NCBI RefSeq assembly: GCF_003014755.1 | Contig: NZ_PYAW01000002.1 | Location: forward strand, 620,001-684,000 | Reading direction: 5' to 3' | DNA from: Chitinophaga niastensis | GTDB lineage: Bacteria > Bacteroidota > Bacteroidia > Chitinophagales > Chitinophagaceae | DNA: 64,000 nt | Shown here: positions 14,811 to 25,088 of the stretch, in pieces | Layout: the number at the start of each line of letters is the position of its first letter | Numbering within the stretch: position 1 is the first letter of the stretch | Position numbers and translations under genes: made by a program | Notes under the pieces: model-generated | Told to the model about the DNA's origin: nothing | Database searches by the model: none | Seen by the model: the letters and a program-made list of their open reading frames with translations, nothing else

Positions 14811-15137
14811 AGTTTAGATGGTTTTTCAGTTAGCTAATATATAGACAAACAGTCAATTAATTAAAATTATATATATAAATTTTTGAAGAATGATTGTCAT
14901 TTTACCCAATTATACCAGATTTGGATAGATGTATGATAAAATATCATTACACGTTTTGGTGTTGTATTTATTTCGTGTCAACAAAATTTAGCAAAATATT
15001 GTATGGTGCAACATGTTTTTATTAACGAATATATAATTTTTGCATGTCATCCGGAACGGAAATAGTTTTCTAATTTGCGGCCCCAATCATCTGTTATTCT
15101 TCCCCATTAATTATCCGTAAATCATAAAATAACAATA
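14811..15137. other. A/T-rich divergent intergenic region
   Basis: 327 bp between a minus-strand membrane protein gene and a plus-strand phosphodiesterase gene. It is very A/T-rich (TATATATAAATTTTTG near 14870 and TATATAATTTTTGC near 15031). Promoters for both genes must lie here. No exact TAnnTTTG with a matching TTG box was found, and no hairpin or open frame stands out. Confidence 0.5.
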
Positions 15138-16391
15138 GTGAAAAGGATTTTTTTATTTGTTGTTGCCCTGTTGTTCATCAGCATCACCAACAACGCACAG
15201 GACACCGCACAATTAACGGTAGAAGGACGGAAAAATAGTGCTACACAACAATCGAAGCCTTATGTAATCATGATCTCCATTGATGGATTCAGATATGATT
15301 ACGCAGAGAAATATCAGGCAAATAATCTGCTGCAATTATCCGGCGAAGGCGTACGCGCTACCGCAATGCAACCGGCCTTCCCCACGCTTACTTTTCCAAA
15401 TCATTACACCATTGCTACAGGATTGTATCCTGCCCACCATGGCCTGGTAGATAACCTGTTCTATGATCGCAAACGGGATGCAGTATATAAAGTAGGTAAC
15501 CGCGATGCCGTGGAAGATGGTACCTGGTATAATGGTATCCCGCTATGGGTGCTGGCTGAGAAACAACAGATGATAAGCGCCAGCTACTTCTGGGTAGGTT
15601 CTGAAAGTGCTGTTCAACAGGTAAGACCTACTTATTATTTTAAATACCAGGAGAAAACAGGTATTGACCAACGTATTCAGCAAGTGGTGAACTGGCTGAA
15701 CATGCCGGAAGATCAGCGCCCGCATCTTATCACTTTTTATTTCCCGGAAGTGGATCACATGGGACATGCTTACGGACCCGATTCCGACAGCGTTCGTAAC
15801 GCTGTACAGTTTGTAGATGCCAGCATCGGTAAAATGGTGGCCGCTGTAAATAAACTGAATCTCCCTGTAAACTTCATCGTAGTAGCTGATCATGGCATGA
15901 TAGCAGCAGATACAGAAAAAACATTATCACTACCGGATACGCCTGTATTAAAACCGCTGAAAGTAATGCCGGGCAACGAAAAAATAATGCTCTATGGCAA
16001 TAATGAACAGGAAATAAAAGCGGCTTATGATTATCTTAAACAACATGAAAATCATTATACCGCTTATCTGAAAAATGAAACACCGGAAAGATGGCACTAC
16101 GGACAGGAAGATATTTACAACCGCATCGGTGATATCATCCTCCTGGCAGAACCTAACTACGCTTTTGGTGCTGCCGGAAAAGAAATGCATCCCGGTCATC
16201 ATGGATATGACAACAACCTCACCAACATGAACGCTATATTCATGGCATGGGGACCAGCCTTTAAACCGCATACCCGCATGGCTACTTTCGAAAACGTACA
16301 TGTGTATCCGTTAGTATCAAAAATACTGGGCCTGGATATTACGCAGCCTATAGATGGGCGTATAGAAGTGCTGGAACCAATGTTAAAATAG
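15138..16391 (+). CDS. Ectonucleotide pyrophosphatase/phosphodiesterase family protein
   Basis: A 417-residue exported protein with a GTG start and signal peptide KRIFLFVVALLFISITNNAQ. The alkaline-phosphatase-superfamily metal site is visible: ISIDGFRYDY (Asp), FPTLTFPNHYTIATGLYP (nucleophile Thr), YFPEVDHMGHAYGPDS, VADHGM, and HPGHHGYDN. That combination is typical of NPP enzymes, which split phosphodiester and pyrophosphate bonds in nucleotides or lipids outside the cytoplasm. The exact substrate cannot be inferred. Its TAG stop is in the first heptamer of the following array. Confidence 0.92.
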   Translation: MKRIFLFVVALLFISITNNAQDTAQLTVEGRKNSATQQSKPYVIMISIDGFRYDYAEKYQANNLLQLSGEGVRATAMQPAFPTLTFPNHYTIATGLYPAHHGLVDNLFYDRKRDAVYKVGNRDAVEDGTWYNGIPLWVLAEKQQMISASYFWVGSESAVQQVRPTYYFKYQEKTGIDQRIQQVVNWLNMPEDQRPHLITFYFPEVDHMGHAYGPDSDSVRNAVQFVDASIGKMVAAVNKLNLPVNFIVVADHGMIAADTEKTLSLPDTPVLKPLKVMPGNEKIMLYGNNEQEIKAAYDYLKQHENHYTAYLKNETPERWHYGQEDIYNRIGDIILLAEPNYAFGAAGKEMHPGHHGYDNNLTNMNAIFMAWGPAFKPHTRMATFENVHVYPLVSKILGLDITQPIDGRIEVLEPMLK

Positions 16392-16516
16392 CTTTTAGCG
16401 CTTAGTATTTAGCTTTTAGTAAAAATGCAGCGAGGATAGAATCGATTATAATTAATAATCTACTTCTATCCTCGCTGCATTTTTACTAAAAGCTAAATAC
16501 TAAACGCTAAAAGCTA
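16386..16516. repeat. 7-nt-phased palindromic array at the NPP/gcvP convergent junction
   Basis: Left units are TAGCTTT, TAGCGCT, TAGTATT, TAGCTTT. Then comes a perfect 24-bp inverted pair (16418-16441 with 16464-16487, AGTAAAAATGCAGCGAGG...), then TAAAAGC, TAAATAC, TAAACGC, TAAAAGC, TAAGCGC. It overlaps both stop codons and encodes the last residues (VSA) of GcvP. Confidence 0.9.
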
Positions 16517-19381
16517 AGCGCTAACACCTTCTTCTTCATATGCACTCATTGGTTCGCAGGTGCAGATCAGATTTCTGTCGCCATGCGTGTTGTTTACGCG
16601 GCTCACAGAAGGCCAGAATTTATTTGCTTTTACATATTCCAGCGGGAAAGCTGCCTGTTGACGGCCGTAAGGACGGTTCCAATCATCAGCAGTGATCACA
16701 AACTGTGTATGCGGTGCATTTTTCAGTACGTTGTTTTGTTTATCCACCTTGCCTTCTTCTACAGCACGGATCTCTTCACGGATAGCGAGTAATGCATCGC
16801 AGAAACGATCCAGTTCACCTTTATCCTCACTTTCAGTAGGCTCAATCATGATAGTGCCTGGTACCGGGAAACTCATGGTAGGAGCGTGGAAACCATAATC
16901 TATCAGGCGTTTTGCAATATCTTCGGCTTCAATACCGGCTGCTGCTTTAAACGGACGCAGATCTACGATGAACTCATGCGCGCAGGTACCATTCACACCA
17001 GTATAAAGAATATCATATGATTTTTCCAGTCTTGCCTTCATGTAGTTGGCATTCAGGATAGCATATTCAGATGCTTGTTTCACCCCATTGGAACCGAGCA
17101 TGCGGATGTAAGCATAAGAAATCAGCAGAATGCTGGCAGAACCAAATGGTGCTGCAGATACAGCGTTTGATGGCTTGCCGTCATTCAGTGTTACGTGACC
17201 AGGCAGGAAAGGAGCCAGGTGTTGACGTACACAAATCGGCCCCATGCCAGGTCCACCACCACCATGAGGAATAGCAAAGGTTTTATGCAGGTTCAGGTGA
17301 CATACATCAGCACCAATCAAGCCAGGAGCCGTTAAGCCTACCTGTGCGTTCATGTTGGCACCATCCATATACACCTGTCCACCATGTTCGTGGATAGTAG
17401 CACAAATTTCTTTCACACTCTCTTCATAAACACCGTAGGTAGATGGATAAGTGATCATGATACCGGCGAGGTCTTTGCTATGCGCTGCTGCTTTAGCTTT
17501 CAGATCTGCAACATCAATATATCCGTTTTCCAGTGCTTTTACTACTACTACCTTAAAGCCCGCCATTACTGCTGATGCAGGATTGGTACCGTGTGCACTG
17601 ATCGGGATCAGCATTACATTGCGGTGGCCTTCACTTCTGCTTTTATGGAACGCGCGGATCACCAGTAAGCCGGCATATTCGCCTTGCGCACCACTGTTAG
17701 GCTGCAAACTGCATGCGTCAAAACCAGTGATTTTGCTGAGGTATTCTCCCAGTTCGTCAGCTATCTGTAAGTAGCCGCCTACCTGGTCTTTTGGTGCAAA
17801 AGGATGCATCTTGCTCCAGTGTGCCCAGCTTAAAGGAATCATCTCAGTAGCTGCATTCAGTTTCATGGTGCAGGAACCGAGGGAGATCATGGAAGTATTC
17901 AAAGAAAGATCTTTGTTTTCCAGCATTTTCAGATAGCGCATCATTAAAGATTCACTATGGTAACTGTTAAACACAGGGTGCAACAGGTAGGCAGAAGTAC
18001 GTTGAAGTGGAGCTGCAATACCGGTAGTACCGTTGCTAACTGCAGCAACGTCTGTTTTACCTGCACCAAACACCTGCAGTATATCATTTACATCAGCAAT
18101 GGTAGCAGTTTCATCGAGAGAGATACCAACATTACCATTTGCAAAATAACGGAAGTTGATACCAGCTGCTTCTGCGGTTGCTTTTACATCAACACCTTCT
18201 ACAACAATGGTGTCGAAGAAGCTGTCAGCAGACAGTTTCAGACCTTTTGCCTTTAGCTTTTCAGCTAATGTTTTAGCCAGCAAAGAAATGCGGGTAGCAA
18301 TATCTTTCAGTCCCTGTGGACCATGATATACAGCATACATAGCGGCCATGTTAGCCAGCAATGCCTGTGCAGTACAAATATTGGAAGTTGCTTTTTCGCG
18401 TTTGATATGCTGTTCACGGGTTTGCAGTGCCATGCGCAGTGCGCGTCCGCCCTGAGCATCGATGCTCACACCAATGATACGGCCGGGGATAGAGCGTTTG
18501 AAGTCGTCTTTCACAGCAAAGAATGCCGCGTGCGGACCACCAAAGCCCAAAGGAACACCAAAACGTTGTGCAGAACCAAAGGCTGCATCAGCGCCCAGTT
18601 CACCTGGTGAAGTTAGCAGGGTCAGTGCCAGCAGGTCTGTTGCCACACCTACAAATGCACCCACAGCGTGCACGTTGTCGATAAATGCACGATAATCAAC
18701 CGCAGCACCCAGGTTATTAGGATACTGGATCAGTGCACCAAAGTAAGCTGCATCAAATTGAGCGGTTTTGTAATCGCCCACTACTACTTCAATATCCAAA
18801 GGAGTAGCACGGGTATAAATTACATCCAGCGTTTGAGGATATACATGATTGTCAACAAAAAACTTAGGCCTGGTTACATGGTCATGGTCTTTGTTCAACG
18901 CATTGAAGAACATTGTCATGGCTTCTGCTGCCGCAGTAGCTTCATCCAGCAGGGAAGCATTGGCAATAGGCAAGCCTGTCAGGTCACATACCATGGTCTG
19001 GTAGTTCAGTAAACTTTCCAGACGCCCCTGAGAAATCTCAGCCTGGTAAGGAGTGTACTGGGTATACCATCCTGGGTTTTCAAACACATTACGTAAAATA
19101 ACACTGGGTGTGATGGTATCGAAATAACCCTGACCAATGTAGTTACGTAATACTTTGTTTTTCAGCGAAATTTCCTTCAGATGACGGAGATAATCACTTT
19201 CGCTGATCGCTGCTGGAATAGCCAGTGGCTGTTGCATGCGGATAGCGCCCGGAACGGTTTTGCTAATCAGCTCGTCCAGGTTGGAGGCACCGATGGTTTC
19301 GAGCATCTGGTTGGTTTCTCCTTCATTCGGCCCAATGTGACGGTGCACGAATTCATTTTGTTGAATATCAAAAAGATTCAT
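16514..19381 (-). CDS. gcvP: Glycine dehydrogenase (decarboxylating), P protein
   Basis: A 955-residue single-chain P protein of the glycine cleavage system. It decarboxylates glycine with PLP and passes the aminomethyl group to the H protein lipoyl arm. It has the usual duplicated halves. The N-terminal one starts [17 protein letters not shown]. The PLP lysine lies in the C-terminal half ([20 protein letters not shown]). Length fits the alpha2-type enzyme. gcvT and gcvH are not in the window. The C-terminal codons for VSA and the stop come from the heptad array. A well-formed promoter lies at 19413-19444. Confidence 0.96.
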   Translation of the reverse strand: MNLFDIQQNEFVHRHIGPNEGETNQMLETIGASNLDELISKTVPGAIRMQQPLAIPAAISESDYLRHLKEISLKNKVLRNYIGQGYFDTITPSVILRNVFENPGWYTQYTPYQAEISQGRLESLLNYQTMVCDLTGLPIANASLLDEATAAAEAMTMFFNALNKDHDHVTRPKFFVDNHVYPQTLDVIYTRATPLDIEVVVGDYKTAQFDAAYFGALIQYPNNLGAAVDYRAFIDNVHAVGAFVGVATDLLALTLLTSPGELGADAAFGSAQRFGVPLGFGGPHAAFFAVKDDFKRSIPGRIIGVSIDAQGGRALRMALQTREQHIKREKATSNICTAQALLANMAAMYAVYHGPQGLKDIATRISLLAKTLAEKLKAKGLKLSADSFFDTIVVEGVDVKATAEAAGINFRYFANGNVGISLDETATIADVNDILQVFGAGKTDVAAVSNGTTGIAAPLQRTSAYLLHPVFNSYHSESLMMRYLKMLENKDLSLNTSMISLGSCTMKLNAATEMIPLSWAHWSKMHPFAPKDQVGGYLQIADELGEYLSKITGFDACSLQPNSGAQGEYAGLLVIRAFHKSRSEGHRNVMLIPISAHGTNPASAVMAGFKVVVVKALENGYIDVADLKAKAAAHSKDLAGIMITYPSTYGVYEESVKEICATIHEHGGQVYMDGANMNAQVGLTAPGLIGADVCHLNLHKTFAIPHGGGGPGMGPICVRQHLAPFLPGHVTLNDGKPSNAVSAAPFGSASILLISYAYIRMLGSNGVKQASEYAILNANYMKARLEKSYDILYTGVNGTCAHEFIVDLRPFKAAAGIEAEDIAKRLIDYGFHAPTMSFPVPGTIMIEPTESEDKGELDRFCDALLAIREEIRAVEEGKVDKQNNVLKNAPHTQFVITADDWNRPYGRQQAAFPLEYVKANKFWPSVSRVNNTHGDRNLICTCEPMSAYEEEGVSA

Positions 19382-19412
19382 GATGTAAGCAGGTAGTTTA
19401 AAATAGAATTCG

Positions 19413-19444
19413 CAAAGCTATGCAGATTTTAAGCAACCGCCAAA
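19413..19444 (-). promoter_or_regulatory. Promoter of gcvP
   Basis: On the minus strand TTTG (19444-19441) and TAGCTTTG (19420-19413) are 20 nt apart. The -7 box ends 31 nt before the gcvP start codon. Confidence 0.65.
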
Positions 19445-19510
19445 CAGTGAGTATTGGCGGGCAGAAACAGTGATAAATGACGGATAATTAACCGGCATGT
19501 ATGTCATGGT

Positions 19511-19539
19511 TTTGTCCAAGAACTAATTACTTATCTTTG
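19511..19539 (+). promoter_or_regulatory. Promoter of the YkgJ gene, likely giving a leaderless mRNA
   Basis: TTTG at 19511-19514 and TATCTTTG at 19532-19539, spacing 17 nt. Only five bases separate the -7 box from the ATG at 19545, so the transcript would start at or very near the start codon. Confidence 0.55.
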
Positions 19540-19544
19540 CAGCA

Positions 19545-20039
19545 ATGGACAAAATATTAGAAGACTGGGAACAGAAGGCCCAAGACAAGCAAAAGGTCAA
19601 TAAACAGTTTCTCGCGAAGCTGCAAACCCGCCGTGGAAAGGGTGTGGAGAAACTGTTACCAGAACTGCATGAAGAAGCTTTCAGTAAAATAGATTGCCTG
19701 CAATGTGGCAATTGCTGCAAAACCATCAGTCCCCGTTTCAAAGGACCAGATATCAGACGCATCTCCAAACACCTGGGCATGAAGGAAGGTGATTTCGTTG
19801 ACACCTATCTCCGCATCGATAAAGAGGAAGATTATGTGTTAAAATTCACCCCATGTCCTTTCCTGGGTGCCGATAATTTCTGTGGTATCTACGATGTACG
19901 CCCCGGAGATTGTGCTAACTATCCTTATACAGATAGCTACGATTTCTTCAAGCGCCCTAAGATCACTTATGAAAACAGTACCACATGTCCGGCTGTTTAT
20001 TATGTTTTAGAGAAATTGAAAGAAAAAATGGATCTATAA
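19545..20039 (+). CDS. YkgJ-family cysteine cluster protein
   Basis: A 164-residue protein with the cysteine cluster CLQCGNCCKTI (about 46-56), CPFLGADNFCGIYDVRPGDCANYP and a last TTCPAV. This is the zinc/iron chelating YkgJ-like arrangement CxxCxxCC...C...C...C. Biochemical role is not established for the family; some members oxidise or bind Fe-S clusters. It is a single-gene unit next to the convergent MFS gene, with a palindromic array between. Confidence 0.85.
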   Translation: MDKILEDWEQKAQDKQKVNKQFLAKLQTRRGKGVEKLLPELHEEAFSKIDCLQCGNCCKTISPRFKGPDIRRISKHLGMKEGDFVDTYLRIDKEEDYVLKFTPCPFLGADNFCGIYDVRPGDCANYPYTDSYDFFKRPKITYENSTTCPAVYYVLEKLKEKMDL

Positions 20040-20041
20040 AA

Positions 20042-20112
20042 AGAGAAATTACGAATTACGGATCTCCATACAGATCTTCGCGAAGATCCGTAATTCGTAA
20101 TTCGTAATTCTC
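20042..20112. repeat. ATTACGA-type 7-nt-phased palindrome at a convergent junction
   Basis: AATTACGAATTACGGATC on the left matches GATCCGTAATTCGTAATT on the right, with one extra TCGTAAT unit on the right arm. The outer AGAG/CTCT also pair. The loop contains a small palindrome, CTTCGCGAAG. It is between the YkgJ stop (20039) and the MFS stop (20118). Confidence 0.82.
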
Positions 20113-20117
20113 TACCA

Positions 20118-21431
20118 CTAGGGCTTTAGATCTAATTTCCGCATCGCCGGCGATATCACATAAGTAGTAACTACTACCCCCAACGTTACACAACCGCCAA
20201 ATACCACAGACGTTACCAATCCCATGGCTCTTGCCATAAACCCACTTTCAAAAGCCCCCAGCTCATTGGAGGAACCAACAAACATGGAACTCACGGAGGC
20301 CACACGGCCACGCATATCATCCGGTGTTTTTAACTGCAGAATAGTCTGACGTATAATAACACTGATGCCATCCAACGCACCACTGACCAGCAACGCAGCA
20401 ATGGAAAGGTAAAAACTGGTAGAAAGACCAAAAACAATAATGCATAGTCCAAACCCGAAAACAGCCGCCAGTAGCTTAATACCAGGCTTATGTACTAATG
20501 GTTTGTGTGCCAGTATAAACATGGTCACCAGCGCACCCACAGCCGGCGCAGAACGCAACAGGCCATAGCCCTGTGATCCCACATGCAGCACATCAGTAGC
20601 AAAGGCAGGTAACATGGCCACGGCGCCACCAAATAATACGGCAAACATATCCAGTGCCATAGCACCTAATACCACCTTGGTTTTCCACACAAAGCGTATG
20701 CCCTTGGTAAGCCCGTCGGCAAAGCTTTCTCCCTGTGATTTATAATATATCGGTTTGGGTTTTATCTGTATTAAACTAAATAATGGTGGAAAGAAAACAA
20801 ATACCACCAGCAACATAGACCAGTGTACGCCGAACCAGTGGATCAAAAGTCCGCCCAGTGCAGGTCCTATTACACCGCCTATCTGCCACGCTGAACTACT
20901 CCAGGTAGCCGCATTGGCATATAATTCACGTGGTACCAGTAAAGACATCAGCGTGAAGTTGGCCGGACTGGTAAATGCCCGTACAATACCGCCTGAAAAT
21001 ACCAGTAAATAAATGAGGTTCAATACCCAGTGCCTGGAAATCCCCGCTACTGCCTGATCCCAGGTAAGCAGGAACAAACCTGCGCTGATAATAATGTAGG
21101 CAATGACGCACTTTAATAATATGCCCCGCTTCTCGCGTTTGTCTACCAGGTGTCCTGCAAATGGGGCCAGCAGCACCGCAGGGATCACTTCAGATAAACC
21201 AATCAACCCTAATGAAAAAGGATCTTTAGAGATTTCATATACCTTCCACTCTATAATGGCAAACTGCATTGCGAGCGCAAATACAATAGCAAAGCGGATA
21301 ACAAGATAATATTTGAATTCCGGGAAACGTAGCGAAGCGTAAGGATCGTTCTTGGGAGATGCCGTTGTGTCCAACCTGATGTATTTTTTACGAAGGTAGC
21401 GAAAAGGTAAAAAAGAGAAAGCAAAAAGCAA
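20118..21431 (-). CDS. MFS transporter (MFS_3/EntS-like)
   Basis: A 437-residue integral membrane protein with about 11-12 hydrophobic helices. It has the MFS loop motif GHLVDKREKRGILL after helix 2 and the repeat structure of two six-helix halves. PAVLLAPFAGHL and AWQIGGVIGPALGGLLI resemble the EntS/TetA-like MFS_3 group, usually exporters of drugs or siderophores. Substrate is unknown. The hydrophilic N-terminal stretch (about 14-34) makes the start uncertain by some residues. Confidence 0.87.
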   Translation of the reverse strand: MLFAFSFLPFRYLRKKYIRLDTTASPKNDPYASLRFPEFKYYLVIRFAIVFALAMQFAIIEWKVYEISKDPFSLGLIGLSEVIPAVLLAPFAGHLVDKREKRGILLKCVIAYIIISAGLFLLTWDQAVAGISRHWVLNLIYLLVFSGGIVRAFTSPANFTLMSLLVPRELYANAATWSSSAWQIGGVIGPALGGLLIHWFGVHWSMLLVVFVFFPPLFSLIQIKPKPIYYKSQGESFADGLTKGIRFVWKTKVVLGAMALDMFAVLFGGAVAMLPAFATDVLHVGSQGYGLLRSAPAVGALVTMFILAHKPLVHKPGIKLLAAVFGFGLCIIVFGLSTSFYLSIAALLVSGALDGISVIIRQTILQLKTPDDMRGRVASVSSMFVGSSNELGAFESGFMARAMGLVTSVVFGGCVTLGVVVTTYVISPAMRKLDLKP

Positions 21432-21504
21432 AACGGGATCGGTCCGGGGCTATTAGCTTTCCTTTTTTAAGTATATTTTTATTCTGCAATAATGCTGCAC
21501 TACT

Positions 21505-22728
21505 ATGAAAATACAGGCTTTAATATACTGGGCTTTATTGCCGGTAATGAATATACAAACTGCCTGCGCAGGTAATCCGGACGGAAATAATCCTCCTGCC
21601 CGAAAAGCAAGACTGGAGCTGGTAACAGATAAGTTTATTTCTCCTGTGAATATGGCGGTACCTGGTGACGGGTCCGGCAGATTATTCTTTTGTCAGAAAG
21701 AAGGGAAAGTGTGGATCGTACAAAAAGGCGCCCTGGTAGCCCAGCCTTTCCTGGATGTAAGCAGCGATATGGTAAAGGTAAACCCGGCATACGATGAAAG
21801 AGGTTTGCTTGGAATGGCCTTCCATCCTGATTTTAAGAAGAACCGCAAATTTTATGTGTATTACAGTTCACCGGTAGAAAATCCGGTTAAGAAGGTATTG
21901 GATCACAAAAGCCGCCTGGTGGAGTTTACCGCATCGGCTACCAATCCCAATGTGGCCGATCCTGCCTCTAAAAGAATACTCATGGAAATTAATGAGCCGG
22001 AATCCAATCACAATGGTGGCCAGCTGCAGTTTGGCCCTGATGGTTATTTGTACATCGGTCTGGGTGATGGCGGCGGCGGTGGCGACAAACACGGCACTAC
22101 CACCGGCAATGGCCAGGACCTGGGTACAGTATTGGGTAAAATATTGAGAATAAATGTCAACGGCACACCGTATAAGGTACCTGCAGACAATCCTTTTGTA
22201 AACAAAACAGGCGCAAAGCCTGAAATATGGGCCTATGGCTTGCGTAATCCATGGCGTTTTTCCTTTGACAGAGTAACTAAAAAACTGTTTGCAGGAGATG
22301 TAGGTCAAAATCTCTATGAAGAAGTAGATATCATTACTAAAGGTGGTAACTACGGCTGGCGCATCATGGAAGGTTACCACGATTTCAACGTACCTGCCGG
22401 TGCAGACAAATCCAAACTGATTGCACCTATTCACGAATACAACCACGATCTGGGGATCAGCATCACCGGTGGTTATGTATACCGTGGAAACGCAATACCT
22501 GCACTGAAAGGACTATACGTTTTCGGCGATTATAACGGTAAATCCTTTGTACTGGTGCCCAATGGCAAAAAATGGGACCGCGCCGATCTGGAATTATCCA
22601 ACCGTCCCAATGATAACTTGCAGATACTCAGTTGGGGAGAAGATGAACAGGGAGAACTTTATATGCTCACCAGCGCCTCCACTAAAGATGGTTTTAAAGG
22701 AGCAGTATATAAATTGGTAAAAGATTAA
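21505..22728 (+). CDS. PQQ-dependent sugar dehydrogenase family protein (GSDH-like beta-propeller)
   Basis: A 407-residue exported protein, with N-terminal signal MKIQALIYWALLPVMNIQTACA. The six-bladed propeller family of soluble glucose/aldose sugar dehydrogenases is indicated by ESNHNGGQLQFGPDGYLYIGLGDGG, WAYGLRNPWRFSFD, DVGQNLYEEVDI and HDLGISITGGYVYRG. Such proteins oxidise sugars or related polyols in the periplasm using PQQ. Whether this organism makes PQQ cannot be seen here, so the enzymatic role is inferred. It is monocistronic by layout. Confidence 0.88.
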   Translation: MKIQALIYWALLPVMNIQTACAGNPDGNNPPARKARLELVTDKFISPVNMAVPGDGSGRLFFCQKEGKVWIVQKGALVAQPFLDVSSDMVKVNPAYDERGLLGMAFHPDFKKNRKFYVYYSSPVENPVKKVLDHKSRLVEFTASATNPNVADPASKRILMEINEPESNHNGGQLQFGPDGYLYIGLGDGGGGGDKHGTTTGNGQDLGTVLGKILRINVNGTPYKVPADNPFVNKTGAKPEIWAYGLRNPWRFSFDRVTKKLFAGDVGQNLYEEVDIITKGGNYGWRIMEGYHDFNVPAGADKSKLIAPIHEYNHDLGISITGGYVYRGNAIPALKGLYVFGDYNGKSFVLVPNGKKWDRADLELSNRPNDNLQILSWGEDEQGELYMLTSASTKDGFKGAVYKLVKD

Positions 22729-22773
22729 CTTTTCCCGTTTAGCACTAAATATTCCCTTGTTAAAGCCAACATT

Positions 22774-22820
22774 CCCTGCACTTTGTTCGTTATCAACAGA
22801 TAACCCGACACCGTGCAGGG
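22774..22820 (+). other. Isolated structured element between genes
   Basis: CCCTGCAC at 22774-22781 pairs with GTGCAGGG at 22813-22820, and inside them TTATC (22790-22794) pairs with GATAA (22799-22803). There is no T run after it, so it does not look like a normal terminator for the sugar dehydrogenase gene 46 nt upstream. Confidence 0.4.
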
Positions 22821-22926
22821 GTGCTTATGTAAGCATGTTTTTAGCCACATATCTGTCCTTGCTTCCGTTTGGCCCAATTTTTTGTTAAAAGGAAATAAAT
22901 TGCACACCCGACGGGCGATTTTATTT

Positions 22927-22934
22927 TATATTTG
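22927..22934 (+). promoter_or_regulatory. -7 box of the S41 protease gene
   Basis: TATATTTG matches TAnnTTTG and lies 33 nt before the preferred ATG at 22968. The nearest TTG is 24 nt upstream, longer than ideal. It argues against the earlier in-frame Met at 22932, which would overlap the promoter. Confidence 0.5.
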
Positions 22935-22967
22935 ATTAGACAACGTTTAAGTTCAATTGAGATACAT

Positions 22968-25088
22968 ATGAGACTGAAAGTGATTATACCGGTTTTGCTC
23001 CTCAGCATCTCCGCAGGCGTGTTAGCTTTTAATAAGCTGGGACATAACGATGACCCTCCTGGACGGTATGAAGTGATCATGAACCTGGTGGGCCAGATGC
23101 TGAAAGAAGGGCATTACCAACCCAAACCAATAGATGACAAATTCTCCACAGAAGTTTTTAATAAATACTTGCGTAGCCTGGATACGGAAAAGAAATTTTT
23201 CCTGAAAACAGATGTGGATAAACTCATGCCATTATCCACCCATATCGATGATGAGCTGAAAGGCGCTCCACTGGATTGTTTCCGCAGCATCAACACATTG
23301 ATAAAACAAAGAGTGGCAGAAGCAGCAACGATCTATCCGGATATTCTTTCCAAACCGTTTGATTTTACGGTAGAAGAAAAAGTAACACTGGACCCTGAAA
23401 AAGTGGACTTTCCTGCGGATGAAAATGCGCGTAAAGAAGCATGGCGCAAAGTGCTGAAATACCGTACACTGGAAAAACTGACTGATCTGCAGGATATGCG
23501 GGAGAAAGATAAAGCCAAAGACAGCAGCAAAGTAAAAACAGATACACAACTCGAAGTAGAAGCCCGTACAAAAGTGAAACAATTGTACGATCGCTATTTC
23601 GAACGTTTGAAAAACAGACAAAACGACAACGATCGTTTCAACCTGTATGTAAATGCGATCACCACTACAATGGATCCGCATACCGACTACTTCCCGCCTG
23701 ATGAAAAACGCGCATTCGAAGAACAGATGGCCGGTAAATTCTTTGGTATCGGTGCACAACTGAAAGAAGAAGGAGACAGAATTAAAGTGATCAGCATCGT
23801 TACCGGAAGCCCAAGCTGGAAACAAGGACAGCTGAAAGCAAATGACGTTATTCAGAAAGTAGCACAAGGCGATAAAGAAGCAGTAGACATTACCGGCTAC
23901 CCGGTAGAAGATGCGGTAAAACTTATCCGCGGTAGTAAAGGTACACCGGTGAAACTGACCGTTAAAAGTGTAGATGGTACCGTGAAAGAGATTACTATCA
24001 TCCGCGACGAAATCGTAACAGAGGAAACTTTCGCTAAATCCGCTATCATCAACGGACAACATAAAATAGGTTATATCTATCTGCCGGAATTCTACGCAGA
24101 CTTCAACGACCGTAACGGCGCCCGCAGCGCGGATGACGTGGCCAAAGAAGTTGCTAAACTTAAAGCAGAAAAAGTAGAAGGTATTATCCTCGATCTCCGC
24201 TTTAATGGCGGTGGTTCCCTGCAGGATGTAGTACAGATGGCAGGCCTGTTTATTCCGGAAGGTCCTGTGGTACAGGTTCGTTCCAGAGGCGGTGATGCAG
24301 TGGTATTACGCGATCGTGATAAAAATGTACAATACGATGGCCCGCTGGCTATTATGGTAAATGAATACAGCGCTTCTGCTTCTGAAATCATGGCAGCAGC
24401 TATGCAGGATTACAAGCGTGCAGTGATCATCGGCAGCACCCAAACTTTTGGTAAGGGTACCGTTCAGCGCCTCTTTAACCTGGATGATTTCTATCCTGTA
24501 AAAGATGGTGGCAGCCTCGGTGCACTGAAACTTACCCAGCAGAAATTTTACCGTGCAGATGGTGGTTCTACGCAGCTGAAAGGAGTCGCTTCTGATATCG
24601 TATTGCCAGATCCATACTACGAAGTAGCAGAACGTAAAGACAGCGATGCATTAATATGGGATGAAATACCACGTGCTGCCTTTACTCCCTGGTACAATCC
24701 GGTGAATACAGAATCATTGAAAAGAAACAGTGAAAAGAGAATGGCTTCCAGCCCTGCTTTCAAACTGCTCAATGAAAACCTGAACACCCTGAAAAAACTG
24801 GAAAAACAGGAAACATATTCCCTGAATATGCAAACCTATAAAACAGAGCAAAAATCAAATACTACTGCCCTCAAAAAATACGATGCAGTAAACGATAAGG
24901 TGAAAGAACTCAACATCAGCAATATCAAAATTGATATGGAGAAGCTGGGTAGTGATTCATCTAAAATTGCCCGTAACAAAGACTGGATCAAGATCAGAAC
25001 AAAAGATATCTACCTCGATGAAGCAGTGAACGTAATGAATGACCTGATTGTACAGTCATTACCTAAAATGCAACGTAAATCGCAGTAA
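22968..25088 (+). CDS. prc: C-terminal processing peptidase, Prc/Tsp type (S41)
   Basis: About 706 residues from ATG 22968, which begins a proper signal peptide (MRLKVIIPVLLLSISAGVLAF). A long N-terminal helical domain with the DPHTDYFPPDEK segment leads into a PDZ domain and the S41 core. The Ser/Lys dyad is Ser470 (SASASE) and Lys496 (FGKGTVQ). The size and the helical C-terminal extension (KNSEK...KMQRKSQ region) match Tsp/Prc and not the short CtpA. It should trim or degrade periplasmic proteins and lipoproteins. A second, shorter S41 protease gene faces it across the intergenic element. Confidence 0.93.
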   Translation: MRLKVIIPVLLLSISAGVLAFNKLGHNDDPPGRYEVIMNLVGQMLKEGHYQPKPIDDKFSTEVFNKYLRSLDTEKKFFLKTDVDKLMPLSTHIDDELKGAPLDCFRSINTLIKQRVAEAATIYPDILSKPFDFTVEEKVTLDPEKVDFPADENARKEAWRKVLKYRTLEKLTDLQDMREKDKAKDSSKVKTDTQLEVEARTKVKQLYDRYFERLKNRQNDNDRFNLYVNAITTTMDPHTDYFPPDEKRAFEEQMAGKFFGIGAQLKEEGDRIKVISIVTGSPSWKQGQLKANDVIQKVAQGDKEAVDITGYPVEDAVKLIRGSKGTPVKLTVKSVDGTVKEITIIRDEIVTEETFAKSAIINGQHKIGYIYLPEFYADFNDRNGARSADDVAKEVAKLKAEKVEGIILDLRFNGGGSLQDVVQMAGLFIPEGPVVQVRSRGGDAVVLRDRDKNVQYDGPLAIMVNEYSASASEIMAAAMQDYKRAVIIGSTQTFGKGTVQRLFNLDDFYPVKDGGSLGALKLTQQKFYRADGGSTQLKGVASDIVLPDPYYEVAERKDSDALIWDEIPRAAFTPWYNPVNTESLKRNSEKRMASSPAFKLLNENLNTLKKLEKQETYSLNMQTYKTEQKSNTTALKKYDAVNDKVKELNISNIKIDMEKLGSDSSKIARNKDWIKIRTKDIYLDEAVNVMNDLIVQSLPKMQRKSQ

